DNA from: an uncultured Caulobacteraceae bacterium
GTDB taxonomy: Bacteria; Pseudomonadota; Alphaproteobacteria; Caulobacterales; Caulobacteraceae
Assembly: GCA_937910255.1 (NCBI GenBank)
Contig: CALEOQ010000333.1
Span: 1 to 12,664, forward strand
Length of the DNA stretch: 12,664 nt
Reading direction: 5' to 3'
This document shows, one piece after another, positions 1-7,339 of the stretch (within the stretch, counting starts at the first letter, position 1; every line of letters begins with the position of its first letter). The notes under the pieces were generated by a model. The model was not told where the DNA came from. It did no database searches and saw nothing but the letters and a program-made list of their open reading frames with translations. Both the position numbers and the translations under genes were made by a program.

Positions 1-121
1 CAGCGTGCTCAGGGCAGACGTCGCATGTGTTATTGACTGACCGACCGTTTTTTTTCTCAATCCGAGTGCGCCATACGAGATTACGACGTGACTGGAGTTC
101 AGACGTGTGCTCTTCCGCTCT
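1..121. other. Illumina adapter read-through at left contig end (not genomic)
   Basis: Positions 88-121 match the TruSeq index-side adapter (34 bases beginning GTGACTGGAGTTCAG) with one mismatch at 118. Just before it are the P7 end CATACGAGAT (72-81) and a six-base spacer TACGAC (82-87) in the place of the sample index. Further out is a degraded copy of the rest of P7 (about 58-71) and a run of eight T (48-55). That run is what the poly-A of an Illumina read running past the end of its fragment looks like on the opposite strand. Positions 1-47 are unrecognised and probably low-quality read tail. Translating this stretch gives the well-known contaminant peptide DWSSDVCSS, so any reading frame starting here is artificial. 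Confidence 0.97.
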
Positions 122-1979
122 CTTGCCCAGGCGCCCGGGGCAGGCTCGGGATGAGCACAGCAAAGCCAGCGGCGGCCAGCAGCTGGGGATTGGCGCTGTA
201 TCGGCCTATGCCGCGGCCAAGAGGATCTGGCGCGGTTGGATAGCTCGCCCCGGGATATGGGATCACCACCAAGGGCGGCTCCCCTCCCTCGCAGGCCGAA
301 CGTTTGAGCGCCTGGCCTGGGGGTAGAATGAGCCAATGGCGCACCGGCGCTCCATTGGGATCGAGGCCATGAATGGCTTCGGCCTTAGCAAAGTCGACGT
401 GTTCAAAGGCTTGGTTGAGCCGCACGGCTTCGGCGCGGGTTTGGTCGAACCACTGGAGGCGCAAGGTCAGGGTTTGGGAGGGCGCGCGCCAGATCTCTGC
501 AAGCCCCGCCTCGCTTACCGCGCGCGCTGTCACCTCGTCCGGTGCGGCGAGGGAGGTGAAGCGCTTGCCCATGAGGCTGCGCAAAACCGTCCTGGCTGGG
601 CCATCGGAAGTGACAAACCAAGCCCCCTCAGGCAGCTGGTTCACCCGATGGCGGTTTGACAGACCCAGCCCAGGAGGCGGCGCCATGGCCAGGATGCGCG
701 CGCCGCTGCGAGATGGAGGGCCGCTGGGCCCGATCTGATAGGCCTCATCGCCGGCCCGAACCAGGACGGCGCCTCCGGGGGCTGATCGCACGATGGGGTC
801 GGGGGCTGAAGGTAGGCTTGCGGTGATGTTCTGAGGCCCAGACGCCGAGATCATCCACCAATCTGCCCGTCCGCCTTGGGCGGGTTCGGCCAGCACGAGG
901 GGTGTGTCTTGCAGCCAAGCGGCTCGCGGAATGGCGTAACCCTCGCTCGTGCGCCCGACCACGGGCCGCAGCCCGCTCAGGGGCACAGGCGAAACCTTGT
1001 CCCAGGATAGGCGAAGATAGGTCGCTGGCGTGGGCCCCGATCTGCCGCGCTGCCCATGGACGAGCACCTCAGGACGGTTGGCGGCCCAAGCGATCAGATG
1101 GGTGTCGAGGTGGCAATCTGCGCAGGGCGTCGAGGTTGCGCCGCTGTCTAGGTCAACCATGACTAGGTTGCGCCTTCGCGAGGCGCTCGCGACCCTGAGC
1201 AGCTGGTCAGGCGGCGCCTGGAGGTCCTCGCCTAAGGCCATCACCGCGGCGAACCGGCCGTCAGGCGAAATCTCGAGGTCATAGATATCGGCCGCCAGCA
1301 AATCTGTCTGTTCGCCTGAGGGCAGATCGACCTGCACGAGCCGCCCTTGGGGCGCCTTGGGGCGGAGGGAAAGGTAGCGGCCGCTGCCAACCAGGTTGAT
1401 CGCCGGCGTCCAGCCGGCTTCAGCTCGGGCCCAAAAGTCGCTCAGCGCCTGGCGCATCTCCCCGCCAATGCGCAACCGCAGGGGCGCCAAATGGTCGCCG
1501 CGCGCAGCCATCAATAGCTGGGACTCCGACCGCCAGACGATGGTCTGACCCAATAGGCCAAGTTCTGGGCCCACCCCGAGCCACGTCACCTCGCCGCTCA
1601 GAAGGTCACAGACCCCCGCCTCCCAGACTTGGCCGCGGAGACGCAACACGACCAACTGATCGCCGCTTGGGGAAAACGGGCCCGCGACCAAGCCATCGCC
1701 TGGAGCAGGCGCCCCGAGGGGTTCTGGCGGTCCGAGTTTCAAGCGGTCGAGGCTGTAGAGGCGGCTGCGCCGGTAGCCCGAGTAGACATCCTGGTTGAAG
1801 GGGCCAGCCTGAGTTTGGGGGCCGAGGCGCTCGAACACGAAGTGCCGACCATTTGGGCTAAAGCCCATCTGGCCAAACTCTTCAGCCCTTAGGAGATCAT
1901 CGATTGTAAATGGCCTGCCCCAGGCCGGCGCGGCGAGCGCCACGCAGACGAGGGCCAGGCCCAGGCGGGCCAAACGCAT
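122..1979 (-). CDS. Secreted S9 (prolyl oligopeptidase-like) hydrolase, 3' end missing
   Basis: About 619 residues are present. The chosen start at 1979 gives a clear signal peptide (residues 1-21, MRLARLGLALV... to APAWG); a longer frame from 2045 would bury it. The middle reads as a WD-like beta-propeller, with repeated motifs such as FSPNGRHFVF and ISPDGRFAAV, and a CADC pair in the blade after DLDSGAT. From about residue 550 the start of an alpha/beta-hydrolase domain appears (LVVIPYPG..., then LLAAAGFAVLIPSLPR). The sequence meets adapter at 121, before the GxSxG nucleophile and the Asp and His, so activity cannot be confirmed. The gene starts 13 bases after the TonB receptor stop, so the two are probably co-transcribed and coupled. 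S9 enzymes of this layout include lasso peptide isopeptidases (Atxe2 type); general peptide hydrolysis in the periplasm is the safer inference. Confidence 0.85.
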
Positions 1980-1992
1980 GGAGATTGGCCCG

Positions 1993-4900
1993 TCACCAGC
2001 GACGGGTGAGCTGAAGCGCGACCGTGCGCCCCAACGGACTCGCATTGGCCGGGTCGTAGCCGACGCCTAGGGGGGAATCGTAGAAGGGGGGATCCTCATT
2101 GAAGAGGTTCTGCACCGAGAGCGCGACGTCTACGCCGTCCAGCCCATCAGGTCCGCTCGGCGACCATCGCACCTGGGCGTCAATTGGCGTCCAGGACTCA
2201 ATCTTGGCGCCCGTTTCGCTGCGGTAGCTGTCGACATAGTTGAAGGTGGCGCTCAGGGCGAAGGCGCCCTTGGTCCAGCCGCCGGTTAGGCGACCGCGCA
2301 GGTCGACCGGCTGATTGGCGGTGTCGACCAACTGGACGGGCTGGGCGGTCGGCGTGAAGCGCCGCACATAGTCGGCCAGGTAGCTGATCGATCCATCAAG
2401 GGTGAACTGGTGCTCTCCCATCGCCCAGCGATAGCTGGCCTGTAGGTCCAGGCCGCGGACGACGACCTCGCCGGTATTGACGAAGCGGGCGTCGATGAGG
2501 GCGCGGTAGGCCTCCGGCGGGAAGAGGCCAATGTTCGAAGAGGTGGAGATCGCCATCACCGCCTTGACCCGCTCGACATCTTCGGGCTGCGAGGGATCAA
2601 GTCGCTCGACGAAGGGCCCATAGGCGCTGTTGGTGAGAGCGTTGGGAATGTCAGCCAAAACGGGTTGGCCAATCTGATCTTGGAACGCGATGTCAAACCA
2701 GCTGGCCGAGAGCGCAAGTCCCGGCAGGCTGTCTGGGTGATAGTCGAATCCGAAGCTCCAGGTCACCGCGGTCTCGGGCTCCAGATCAAGATTGCCGCCT
2801 GTCTGGACCAGGGCCAGGGTTTGGCTGGCGCCGGAGCCTACGAGCACCGGAGAGGCGTTCTGCAGTTGATAGAGCTCGGGCATGTTCGGCGCGCGAAATG
2901 AGGTGCCGTAGCTCCCGCGCACCTGCAGGCTAGGGATCGGCTTCCACAGGAGGCCGAGTTTGGGGTTGGTGGTTTGGCCAAAGTCCCCGTAGCGCTCAGT
3001 CCGGGCGGCCATCGATAGCTCAAGGCTATTGATGAGCGGGATCTGATGGGCGGCGCCAAGGAGTGGGACCCGCAGTTCGAGGAAGGCGGCTTCAATGGAG
3101 CGGGTGAAGGTGGTTCCACCGCTCTTCACCGGGATCGGCCCAGACACTAGGCTCGTGGTCTGCGGCTTGAACCGCTCCTGTCGAGCCTGAACGCCGAGCG
3201 CGGCCTTCAAGGGCCCGGCGGGCAGGTTCCAAAGCGGCCCGTCAGCCTTGGCGTCGAACGTCGTCACCGTGCTCAGGGTTTTCCCGCGGGTATAGCCCGA
3301 GCCAATATGGGCCAGCACCGCTGGGCCATTGGCGGAGCCATCCCCAAAAGGATTGAAGTAGCCGTCGGTCGCTGGTGAATAGGCGGTCCGCGGGTCATCA
3401 GCGATGGCGCCGACCGCTTCATTGACGAAGTGGCTATTGATGAGCCGCTCGGTGTCGCGACGGCCAATCTCCATGGCGCGGGCGCCATAGATGTCAGCGC
3501 GCCAGCCCTTGGGAAGGTCGATCTCCAACCCGGCGGCCAGGCCAATGCTCTCAGCTCGACCGTCGCTAAGCGAAGGCCCGACTTCATCGGAAAAGGCGTA
3601 GCCCACAGTGTGGGAGGTCGACCCGTTGGGCGAGACGAAGAAGGGGTTGTTCTGATTGACCGTGAAGACCGACACAGGCGCTGGCCGTGCGATCGTGTTG
3701 TCTCGGCGATTGTAGCGAGCCTCTCCCAGGAACTGGACGCGCGAACCAAGCTCTTGAGACAGGGAGAGATAGAGGTTGTGGCGCGTCTCCTCGGGGAGGG
3801 TGTCGCCGCCCAGGCGCTGGTTTTCCAGATTGGGGGCCCCGACGATAAAGTCCTGCGCCCGCAGGCCCACCCCGTTTTGGCCGGGCGGCACAGACCACCC
3901 CACCCGGTAGGCGCCGGCCGCTGCGTCAAACACCAGCAGATTGGCCGGGTGACTGTAGAAGGTCCGCCGGTCTGTGCCGCCGAGGCTACGCAGATCGCTC
4001 GTCGCAGTGACCTCGCGCTCCTCGGCGCGGAGCCCCCAGCGCCGTCCATACTCATAGGCCGCCACCAGGTCGCCGCTATCCCAGGAGAGCCCGTGGGCGT
4101 GGCTGGCCTGCAGCTCCTCAGCGCCGCCTTCGGTGGCCAGGCCCATTCGCAAGCGGCTCTCAGGGGCCTCTAGGCGTCTTTTCAGGTGCACATTGACCAC
4201 GCCGCCGATGGCGTCGGAGCCATAGAGGGCTGAGGCGCCGTCCAGGAGGACATCGACCCTATCGACGATGGCGGTGGGAAGGGCTGAGACGTCAGCGAAA
4301 TCCCCCTTGGTGCCAACACCTCCCATTCGACGACCATTGACCAGGACGAGGGTGGCCGAGGCGCCCAGACCGCGAAGATTGACGCCTGTGGCGGCGAGGT
4401 CATTTGTGCTGCGTCCATCGGAGCCGATCAGGGCGCTGGCTGGCGATCCAGAGCCGCTGAAATTCTGAGGTAGGGCGCTCAGGGCGTCGGCGAGCGAGCC
4501 GTGGCCGGCGCGGTCGATGGCGGTCCGATCAAACTGCAGAAGCGGCGAGGTCGGCGCCTCCTGGCCGCGAATGAGACTGCCGGTGATCACCAATTCTTCC
4601 ACCATCGGAGGGCCCGCCTGCTCTGGGACGAGGGCGGGCGCCGCGGCCATAGGCGACGTTCCCGCGCGAGGTCTCAGGGCGCGCGCGCCTTGGGATGGCT
4701 TCGCCTCTTGGATTACAAAAACGCCGGGCGCGCTTTGCCGCGCAGTCAGCCCCGAGCCCGCTAAGAGCTGCGCTAGGGCCGCCTGAGCATCCAGCGGCCG
4801 ACTGAGGCCGGGGCTCGTACGCCCCGCCACCGCCGCCGGCTCGTAGAGAAGCTGTTGCCCAGACTGCTCCGCATAGGCCTCCAAGGCCGCGGCTAGTCCC

Positions 4901-5001
4901 CCAGCCGGGATCTGAAAGGCGGCCGCCGCATTCGCGGCCAGACCAGATGTGAGCGCGCAGAGCGCAGCTGCGGCGAGGAAACGGGTTCTTGCGTTCAACA
5001 C
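1993..5001 (-). CDS. TonB-dependent outer-membrane receptor with STN signalling domain
   Basis: The protein has 1002 residues and begins at a GTG with a good ribosome site (GAGGGG, 8 bases upstream). Residues 1-28 are a signal peptide. Residues 29-98 form an STN (secretin/TonB short N-terminal) domain (FQIPAGGL..., QSGQQLLYEP, ...GVFVIQE). A linker leads to a TonB-box/plug entry EELVITGS (135-142). The plug follows (LADALSALPQNFSG, NLRGLGASATLVLVNGRRM, DVLLDGASALYGSDAIGGVVNV), then a long beta-barrel ending in the aromatic residue W. The STN domain is how FecA-type receptors tell an inner-membrane FecR that ligand is bound, which fits the FecR gene directly upstream. The ligand cannot be read from sequence; the S9 hydrolase downstream suggests a peptide or modified peptide, but a siderophore is possible. 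The gene appears intact. Confidence 0.96.
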   Translation of the reverse strand: MLNARTRFLAAAALCALTSGLAANAAAAFQIPAGGLAAALEAYAEQSGQQLLYEPAAVAGRTSPGLSRPLDAQAALAQLLAGSGLTARQSAPGVFVIQEAKPSQGARALRPRAGTSPMAAAPALVPEQAGPPMVEELVITGSLIRGQEAPTSPLLQFDRTAIDRAGHGSLADALSALPQNFSGSGSPASALIGSDGRSTNDLAATGVNLRGLGASATLVLVNGRRMGGVGTKGDFADVSALPTAIVDRVDVLLDGASALYGSDAIGGVVNVHLKRRLEAPESRLRMGLATEGGAEELQASHAHGLSWDSGDLVAAYEYGRRWGLRAEEREVTATSDLRSLGGTDRRTFYSHPANLLVFDAAAGAYRVGWSVPPGQNGVGLRAQDFIVGAPNLENQRLGGDTLPEETRHNLYLSLSQELGSRVQFLGEARYNRRDNTIARPAPVSVFTVNQNNPFFVSPNGSTSHTVGYAFSDEVGPSLSDGRAESIGLAAGLEIDLPKGWRADIYGARAMEIGRRDTERLINSHFVNEAVGAIADDPRTAYSPATDGYFNPFGDGSANGPAVLAHIGSGYTRGKTLSTVTTFDAKADGPLWNLPAGPLKAALGVQARQERFKPQTTSLVSGPIPVKSGGTTFTRSIEAAFLELRVPLLGAAHQIPLINSLELSMAARTERYGDFGQTTNPKLGLLWKPIPSLQVRGSYGTSFRAPNMPELYQLQNASPVLVGSGASQTLALVQTGGNLDLEPETAVTWSFGFDYHPDSLPGLALSASWFDIAFQDQIGQPVLADIPNALTNSAYGPFVERLDPSQPEDVERVKAVMAISTSSNIGLFPPEAYRALIDARFVNTGEVVVRGLDLQASYRWAMGEHQFTLDGSISYLADYVRRFTPTAQPVQLVDTANQPVDLRGRLTGGWTKGAFALSATFNYVDSYRSETGAKIESWTPIDAQVRWSPSGPDGLDGVDVALSVQNLFNEDPPFYDSPLGVGYDPANASPLGRTVALQLTRRW

Positions 5002-5009
5002 TTAAAATG

Positions 5010-5015
5010 CCCCTC
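5010..5015 (-). promoter_or_regulatory. Ribosome binding site setting the GTG start of the TonB receptor
   Basis: On the minus strand GAGGGG lies 8 bases before the GTG at 5001. The start that follows gives a signal peptide, so the site and the protein agree. No equally good site supports another start. Confidence 0.7.
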
Positions 5016-5116
5016 AAGGATCCCCTACCTCGGCGCCAGCTATGATTGCGGCTGTCCCGAGCTGAGGGCCTATGGGGAGAGACGACGTGGGCGCCTGGAC
5101 GCCCTAAGCACGTCGG

Positions 5117-5151
5117 AAAAAAAGTTGAGGCGCCAGCTCAACGGCTGGCGC
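5117..5151 (-). terminator. Rho-independent terminator-like hairpin after fecR, with an overlapping alternative stem
   Basis: On the minus strand GTTGAG (5142-5137) and CTCAAC (5129-5124) can pair around a 7-base loop and are followed at once by seven T (5123-5117), the layout of an intrinsic terminator. The same bases are shared with a stronger, mutually exclusive 8-bp stem, GCGCCAGC (5151-5144) with GCTGGCGC (5137-5130). The fecR stop codon (5140-5138) lies inside both. This suggests fecR transcription ends here and the receptor is mainly driven from its own promoter within 5002-5116, as with E. coli fecA. I could not identify that promoter with confidence. Confidence 0.6.
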
Positions 5152-6106
5152 GCAGAAGGATCTGCTTGTCGTCTCGTGCGGCGACCTCCAACCCAAAGAG
5201 ATCCGTAATTGCTGCGATGAAGGCGTCGCTGTCGCCACTATCAAACTGGCCGCTCACCCGCGCCTCATTCAAGCTGGCTTCGGTTAGCCGGATTTGGGCG
5301 GGGCTGTAGCGGTTCACCTCGGCGATCGCCGCGCCGAGGGGAAGGTTGCGAAACACCAGTCGGCCGTTGGTCCAGGACGTGGCGAGTTTGACGTCAACGT
5401 CCTGCACCTCGCCCTCCTTGGCTCCAACCTTGATCTGCTGCCCAGGCTTAAGGTCCCAGGTCTGGCTCGCACCGGCGACGCGCACGCGGCCTTCGGCCAA
5501 GGTCACGATGGAAAGATCTGCGGCGCGCCGAACATCGAACTGCGTCCCGAGCGCTTGAACCTCGGCGGCGCCGGCGCGCACCTTGAACGGCCGGCTGGGA
5601 TCGGGGGCGACTTCAAAATAGGCGCGCCCCTGTTCCAGGGTCACCCTGCGCGCGCTGTCATGATAGCGAACCCGGACACGGCTTTGGGTGTCGATACGGA
5701 TCCGCGAGCCATCGCTAAGCCGCACCAATCGCTGCTCGCCCACACCGGTGTCGTAGGACTGGCCCACTAGTGAGGGCCAAGCCACCGCGAGTCCGGCAGC
5801 GAGCGCGACAACAAGCGCAAGCGCGGCAAGGCTGCGGCCTGACCTGAGCGTGTGCCCTGGCTGGGCGCGAGGTTTGCGGTTTAGGGCGTCCTGCTCGGCT
5901 TGGCGGATGTCTTCGTCATGGCGGAGCTTGCCGGCGCGCACCCAGAACGCCTCGATCTCGGCATAGGCGCCGGCATGGCGCTCGTCTCGACGCCAGTCGC
6001 GAAAGGCGCGCAGGGTGTCGGTGGAAATGGTGGTGTTATTCAGACGCGCATACCAGCCCGCCGCCTCGTCGCGGATGCGCTTTTCATCCTGGGCTGTGTC
6101 AGACAT
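5138..6106 (-). CDS. FecR-family anti-sigma factor / signal transducer
   Basis: The protein has 322 residues from the ATG at 6106; a TTG at 6142 would add 12 residues of no known use. The cytoplasmic N-terminus (1-75, DEAAGWYARL, FRDWRRDERHAGAYAEIEAFW) is the DUF4880-type sigma-binding segment. Residues 92-114 form one membrane helix. Residues 117-211 are the periplasmic FecR domain (GEQRLVRLSDGSRIRIDTQS, VTLEQGRAYFEV, LGTQFDV, VTLAEGRVRV). The C-terminus (245-320) is a DUF4974/secretin-like part that contacts the receptor STN domain. In the Fec model it passes the ligand signal from the STN receptor to a FecI-type sigma factor. Such a gene normally lies just upstream of fecR, but none does here: 6107-6384 holds no sigma gene. 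Its partner may be the ECF sigma at 11480-12010 or a gene elsewhere. Confidence 0.93.
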   Translation of the reverse strand: MSDTAQDEKRIRDEAAGWYARLNNTTISTDTLRAFRDWRRDERHAGAYAEIEAFWVRAGKLRHDEDIRQAEQDALNRKPRAQPGHTLRSGRSLAALALVVALAAGLAVAWPSLVGQSYDTGVGEQRLVRLSDGSRIRIDTQSRVRVRYHDSARRVTLEQGRAYFEVAPDPSRPFKVRAGAAEVQALGTQFDVRRAADLSIVTLAEGRVRVAGASQTWDLKPGQQIKVGAKEGEVQDVDVKLATSWTNGRLVFRNLPLGAAIAEVNRYSPAQIRLTEASLNEARVSGQFDSGDSDAFIAAITDLFGLEVAARDDKQILLRASR

Positions 6107-6384
6107 GACGTCACTCGCGAGCGCGGCGCCGAGGAGCGCCAAGAGACGGTTCGCCCCAACGTCAGGGATCAGCCGAACCTGGGGCTAGCCTGTGCGGTCG
6201 AGCGCAGGCGGGACTTGAACTTATAACTCGTCGTGGTTGCGGGAGCGAGGGGCAGCGGGCCCGCCTCGGAGGGTGGCGTAGAACCCCGCATCGGCGCCAA
6301 CGCGCATGGCGCCCCCTCGTTAGATCCCGAGACCACAATCCCAGGGCGACCACGCTTTTTCAACAGGTTGCTCAGCGCGGCTGA
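6107..6384. other. Gene-poor spacer upstream of fecR
   Basis: These 278 bases separate fecR from the plus-strand operon. Short open frames exist on both strands (for instance a GTG frame at 6233-6388 on the plus strand and a TTG frame at 6363-6169 on the minus strand), but neither has a ribosome site or a recognisable domain. The fecR promoter should lie here; I see no convincing match. A FecI-type sigma gene, expected in this place, is absent. Confidence 0.5.
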
Positions 6385-6410
6385 TTGACCTGAATGTTCC
6401 CCATATGTTC
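6385..6410 (+). promoter_or_regulatory. Promoter with alphaproteobacterial LexA (SOS) box
   Basis: Positions 6396-6410 read GTTC-CCCATAT-GTTC, an exact match to the direct-repeat SOS box GTTC-N7-GTTC known for LexA in Caulobacter and other alphaproteobacteria. It begins 5 bases downstream of TTGACC (6385-6390), a good -35 element, so bound LexA would cover the promoter core. The ATG at 6405 lies inside the box and is therefore probably not the start of the gene; the ATG at 6453 is better placed. By chance alone a match is expected about 0.4 times in a window of this size on both strands, so the position in front of an operon with a nuclease gene is what makes it credible. Confidence 0.6.
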
Positions 6411-6452
6411 ACGATCACTCATGAAGCCAGTTCGACCTTCTCCTCCTGCTCG

Positions 6453-6734
6453 ATGACCTTCTTTCGGCCGGAGATCTCCAAGTGGACCCTGGCGGCTTGT
6501 GAAACGGAGGACCTGACTCTCGTGCCGCTCTGCCGGTTTTGCCGGAGGTGGGTCGCGGTGGTTTGGTCTCGCGTACCGACCGAGCTGAAGGACGACACGA
6601 TTGCCGAAGCTGTGTCGCGCGGCGCCTTCCGGTGTCGCCGGTGCAAGGCTGTGAGCGGGACGCTTACGGTTACCGGCCCGACACCGTATGGACCCAAGAC
6701 TGTATGGTCCACCGACGGCCCGAAGGATACCTGA
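6453..6734 (+). CDS. Small CxxC/CxxC putative zinc-ribbon protein
   Basis: The chosen frame gives 93 residues from the ATG at 6453; an in-frame ATG at 6405 would add 16 residues but lies within the LexA box. Two pairs, Cys27/Cys30 (LCRFCRRW) and Cys61/Cys64 (FRCRRCKAV), sit about 30 residues apart, the usual geometry of a zinc ribbon. The part between is mixed and basic-acidic (VPTELKDDTIAEAVSRG). The stop overlaps the start of the nuclease gene by one base (TGATG), so the two are translationally coupled. I do not recognise a named family; nucleic-acid binding is a reasonable guess from the ribbon, not more. No strong ribosome site precedes either start, which is common in this kind of organism. 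Confidence 0.65.
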   Translation: MTFFRPEISKWTLAACETEDLTLVPLCRFCRRWVAVVWSRVPTELKDDTIAEAVSRGAFRCRRCKAVSGTLTVTGPTPYGPKTVWSTDGPKDT

Positions 6735-7138
6735 TGCGCACGCTCCTCGCCTTGTTGGCCCTCACCGCCTGCGCGCCTGCTTCGGCTGAAGTCGTGGACG
6801 GCGCCCGGATCTACATCACCGACGGCGACACGATCCGGCTACCCAACGGTGACCGGGTGCGCCTGGCTGGCATCGATACGGCCGAAATGCCGCCCCGGGC
6901 GGCCTGCGACCGGGAGGTGAAGCTGGCCCTAGACGCCAAGGCCCGGCTCCAGGCGCTCATCCGCAACGCCGACGAGGTGACGCTGCGCCGGCCGCCAGGC
7001 GAGCGCGACGCTGACCGGTACGGCCGGCTCCTGCGCGATGTGCTGGTGGACGGTCAGGACGCCGGCGCGATCCTGGTAGAGGAGGGCTTGGCGCAGGTCT
7101 GGCAGGGGCGAAAGGCCGAATGGTGCGCGAAGAGGTGA
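6734..7138 (+). CDS. Exported staphylococcal nuclease-like (SNase/thermonuclease) protein
   Basis: The protein has 134 residues. The ATG at 6734 is supported by GAAGGA 6 bases upstream, by the signal sequence that follows, and by the one-base overlap with the preceding stop; the same frame is open further upstream without support. Residues 1-18 are a signal peptide that could be read as a lipobox (LTAC, Cys13) or be cut after ASA. The SNase core keeps the expected residues: Asp30/Asp32 in TDGDT, Arg43 in VRLAGIDTAE with Asp48, Thr49 and Glu51, and Arg98 in DRYGR, matching Arg35, Asp40, Thr41, Glu43 and Arg87 of the S. aureus enzyme. It should therefore be an active Ca-dependent phosphodiesterase acting in the periplasm or at the envelope. 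Placed behind a LexA-box promoter it may be induced by DNA damage. Confidence 0.92.
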   Translation: MRTLLALLALTACAPASAEVVDGARIYITDGDTIRLPNGDRVRLAGIDTAEMPPRAACDREVKLALDAKARLQALIRNADEVTLRRPPGERDADRYGRLLRDVLVDGQDAGAILVEEGLAQVWQGRKAEWCAKR

Positions 7139-7142
7139 CATC

Positions 7143-7295
7143 TTACGCGCCGCCAAGGAGGGCGGCGGCGGCCAGGGCGAAAACGATCAACGGGATCGCG
7201 ATCACGCCCAGGCCAGTCGCATGCGCCTTGAACCACCCCCCTAGCTCGACAGACAGGGAGTTTTTTGGCGGCTCGGAGGAAGGTGGATCTCTCAT
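7143..7295 (-). CDS. 50-residue single-pass membrane protein divergent from the S24 repressor
   Basis: The ATG at 7295 opens a 50-residue frame: a polar, proline-rich head (MRDPPSSEPPKN), an amphipathic stretch (VELGGWFKAHATG) and one hydrophobic helix of about 20 residues (GVIAIPLIVFALAAAALL), ending in GGA. The frame could start further upstream, but that would run through the operators and the divergent repressor gene. No ribosome site is seen; AT-rich promoter-like sequence ends only a few bases before the ATG, so a leaderless message is possible. It ends 4 bases from the nuclease stop (tail to tail). Function is unknown; its place under the repressor operators suggests it is a target of the repressor. 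Confidence 0.55.
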   Translation of the reverse strand: MRDPPSSEPPKNSLSVELGGWFKAHATGLGVIAIPLIVFALAAAALLGGA

Positions 7296-7308
7296 ACGAA
7301 GATCGTAT
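7294..7308. promoter_or_regulatory. Palindrome ATACGA-AGA-TCGTAT at the divergent promoter
   Basis: Six-base arms around a three-base centre. It overlaps the ATG of the small membrane protein (7295-7293) and shares GTAT (7305-7308) with the adjoining operator. Binding here would block that gene directly. Confidence 0.45.
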
Positions 7309-7317
7309 ATAAAATAC
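7305..7317. promoter_or_regulatory. Operator 1, GTAT-N5-ATAC
   Basis: GTAT-ATAAA-ATAC is a 13-bp inverted repeat in the AT-rich gap between the divergent genes. The same arms and spacing recur at 7340-7352, 35 bp further on (about three and a third helical turns). It is a likely binding site of the S24 repressor encoded just downstream. Confidence 0.55.
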
Positions 7318-7339
7318 ACATTGTCGCCTAGCCAAAAAT

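Noticed and set aside
27..326. A 99-residue frame at the left end
   Set aside because: It begins in adapter (DWSSDVCSS peptide) and then runs antisense through the S9 hydrolase gene; it is an artefact.
3430..4173. Long plus-strand frame opposite the TonB receptor
   Set aside because: GC-rich coding DNA often leaves long antisense frames; the minus-strand product has full receptor domains, this one has none. The same applies to the minus-strand shadow frame 3273-4055.
6190..6300. tRNA-like wording (GGGACTTGAAC) upstream of fecR
   Set aside because: It resembles the T-arm end of a tRNA on the minus strand, but no acceptor stem, D-arm or anticodon arm can be folded around it.
6233..6388. Plus-strand GTG frame of 51 codons upstream of the LexA box
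   Set aside because: No ribosome site, no recognisable domain, and the competing minus-strand frame 6363-6169 is equally open. It may be a gene remnant but cannot be supported.
6405..6452. ATG at 6405 as the start of the CxxC protein
   Set aside because: It lies inside the LexA box, 14 bases after the -35 element, so it is probably upstream of or at the transcription start. The ATG at 6453 is preferred, although neither has a good ribosome site.
6539..6733. N-terminal extension of the nuclease frame
   Set aside because: It overlaps the CxxC gene in another frame and would hide the signal peptide; the ATG at 6734 has a ribosome site and the one-base overlap.
7149..7169. GCCGCC...GGCGGC inverted repeat at the end of the small membrane gene as a terminator
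   Set aside because: It lies within the last codons and no T run follows on either strand.
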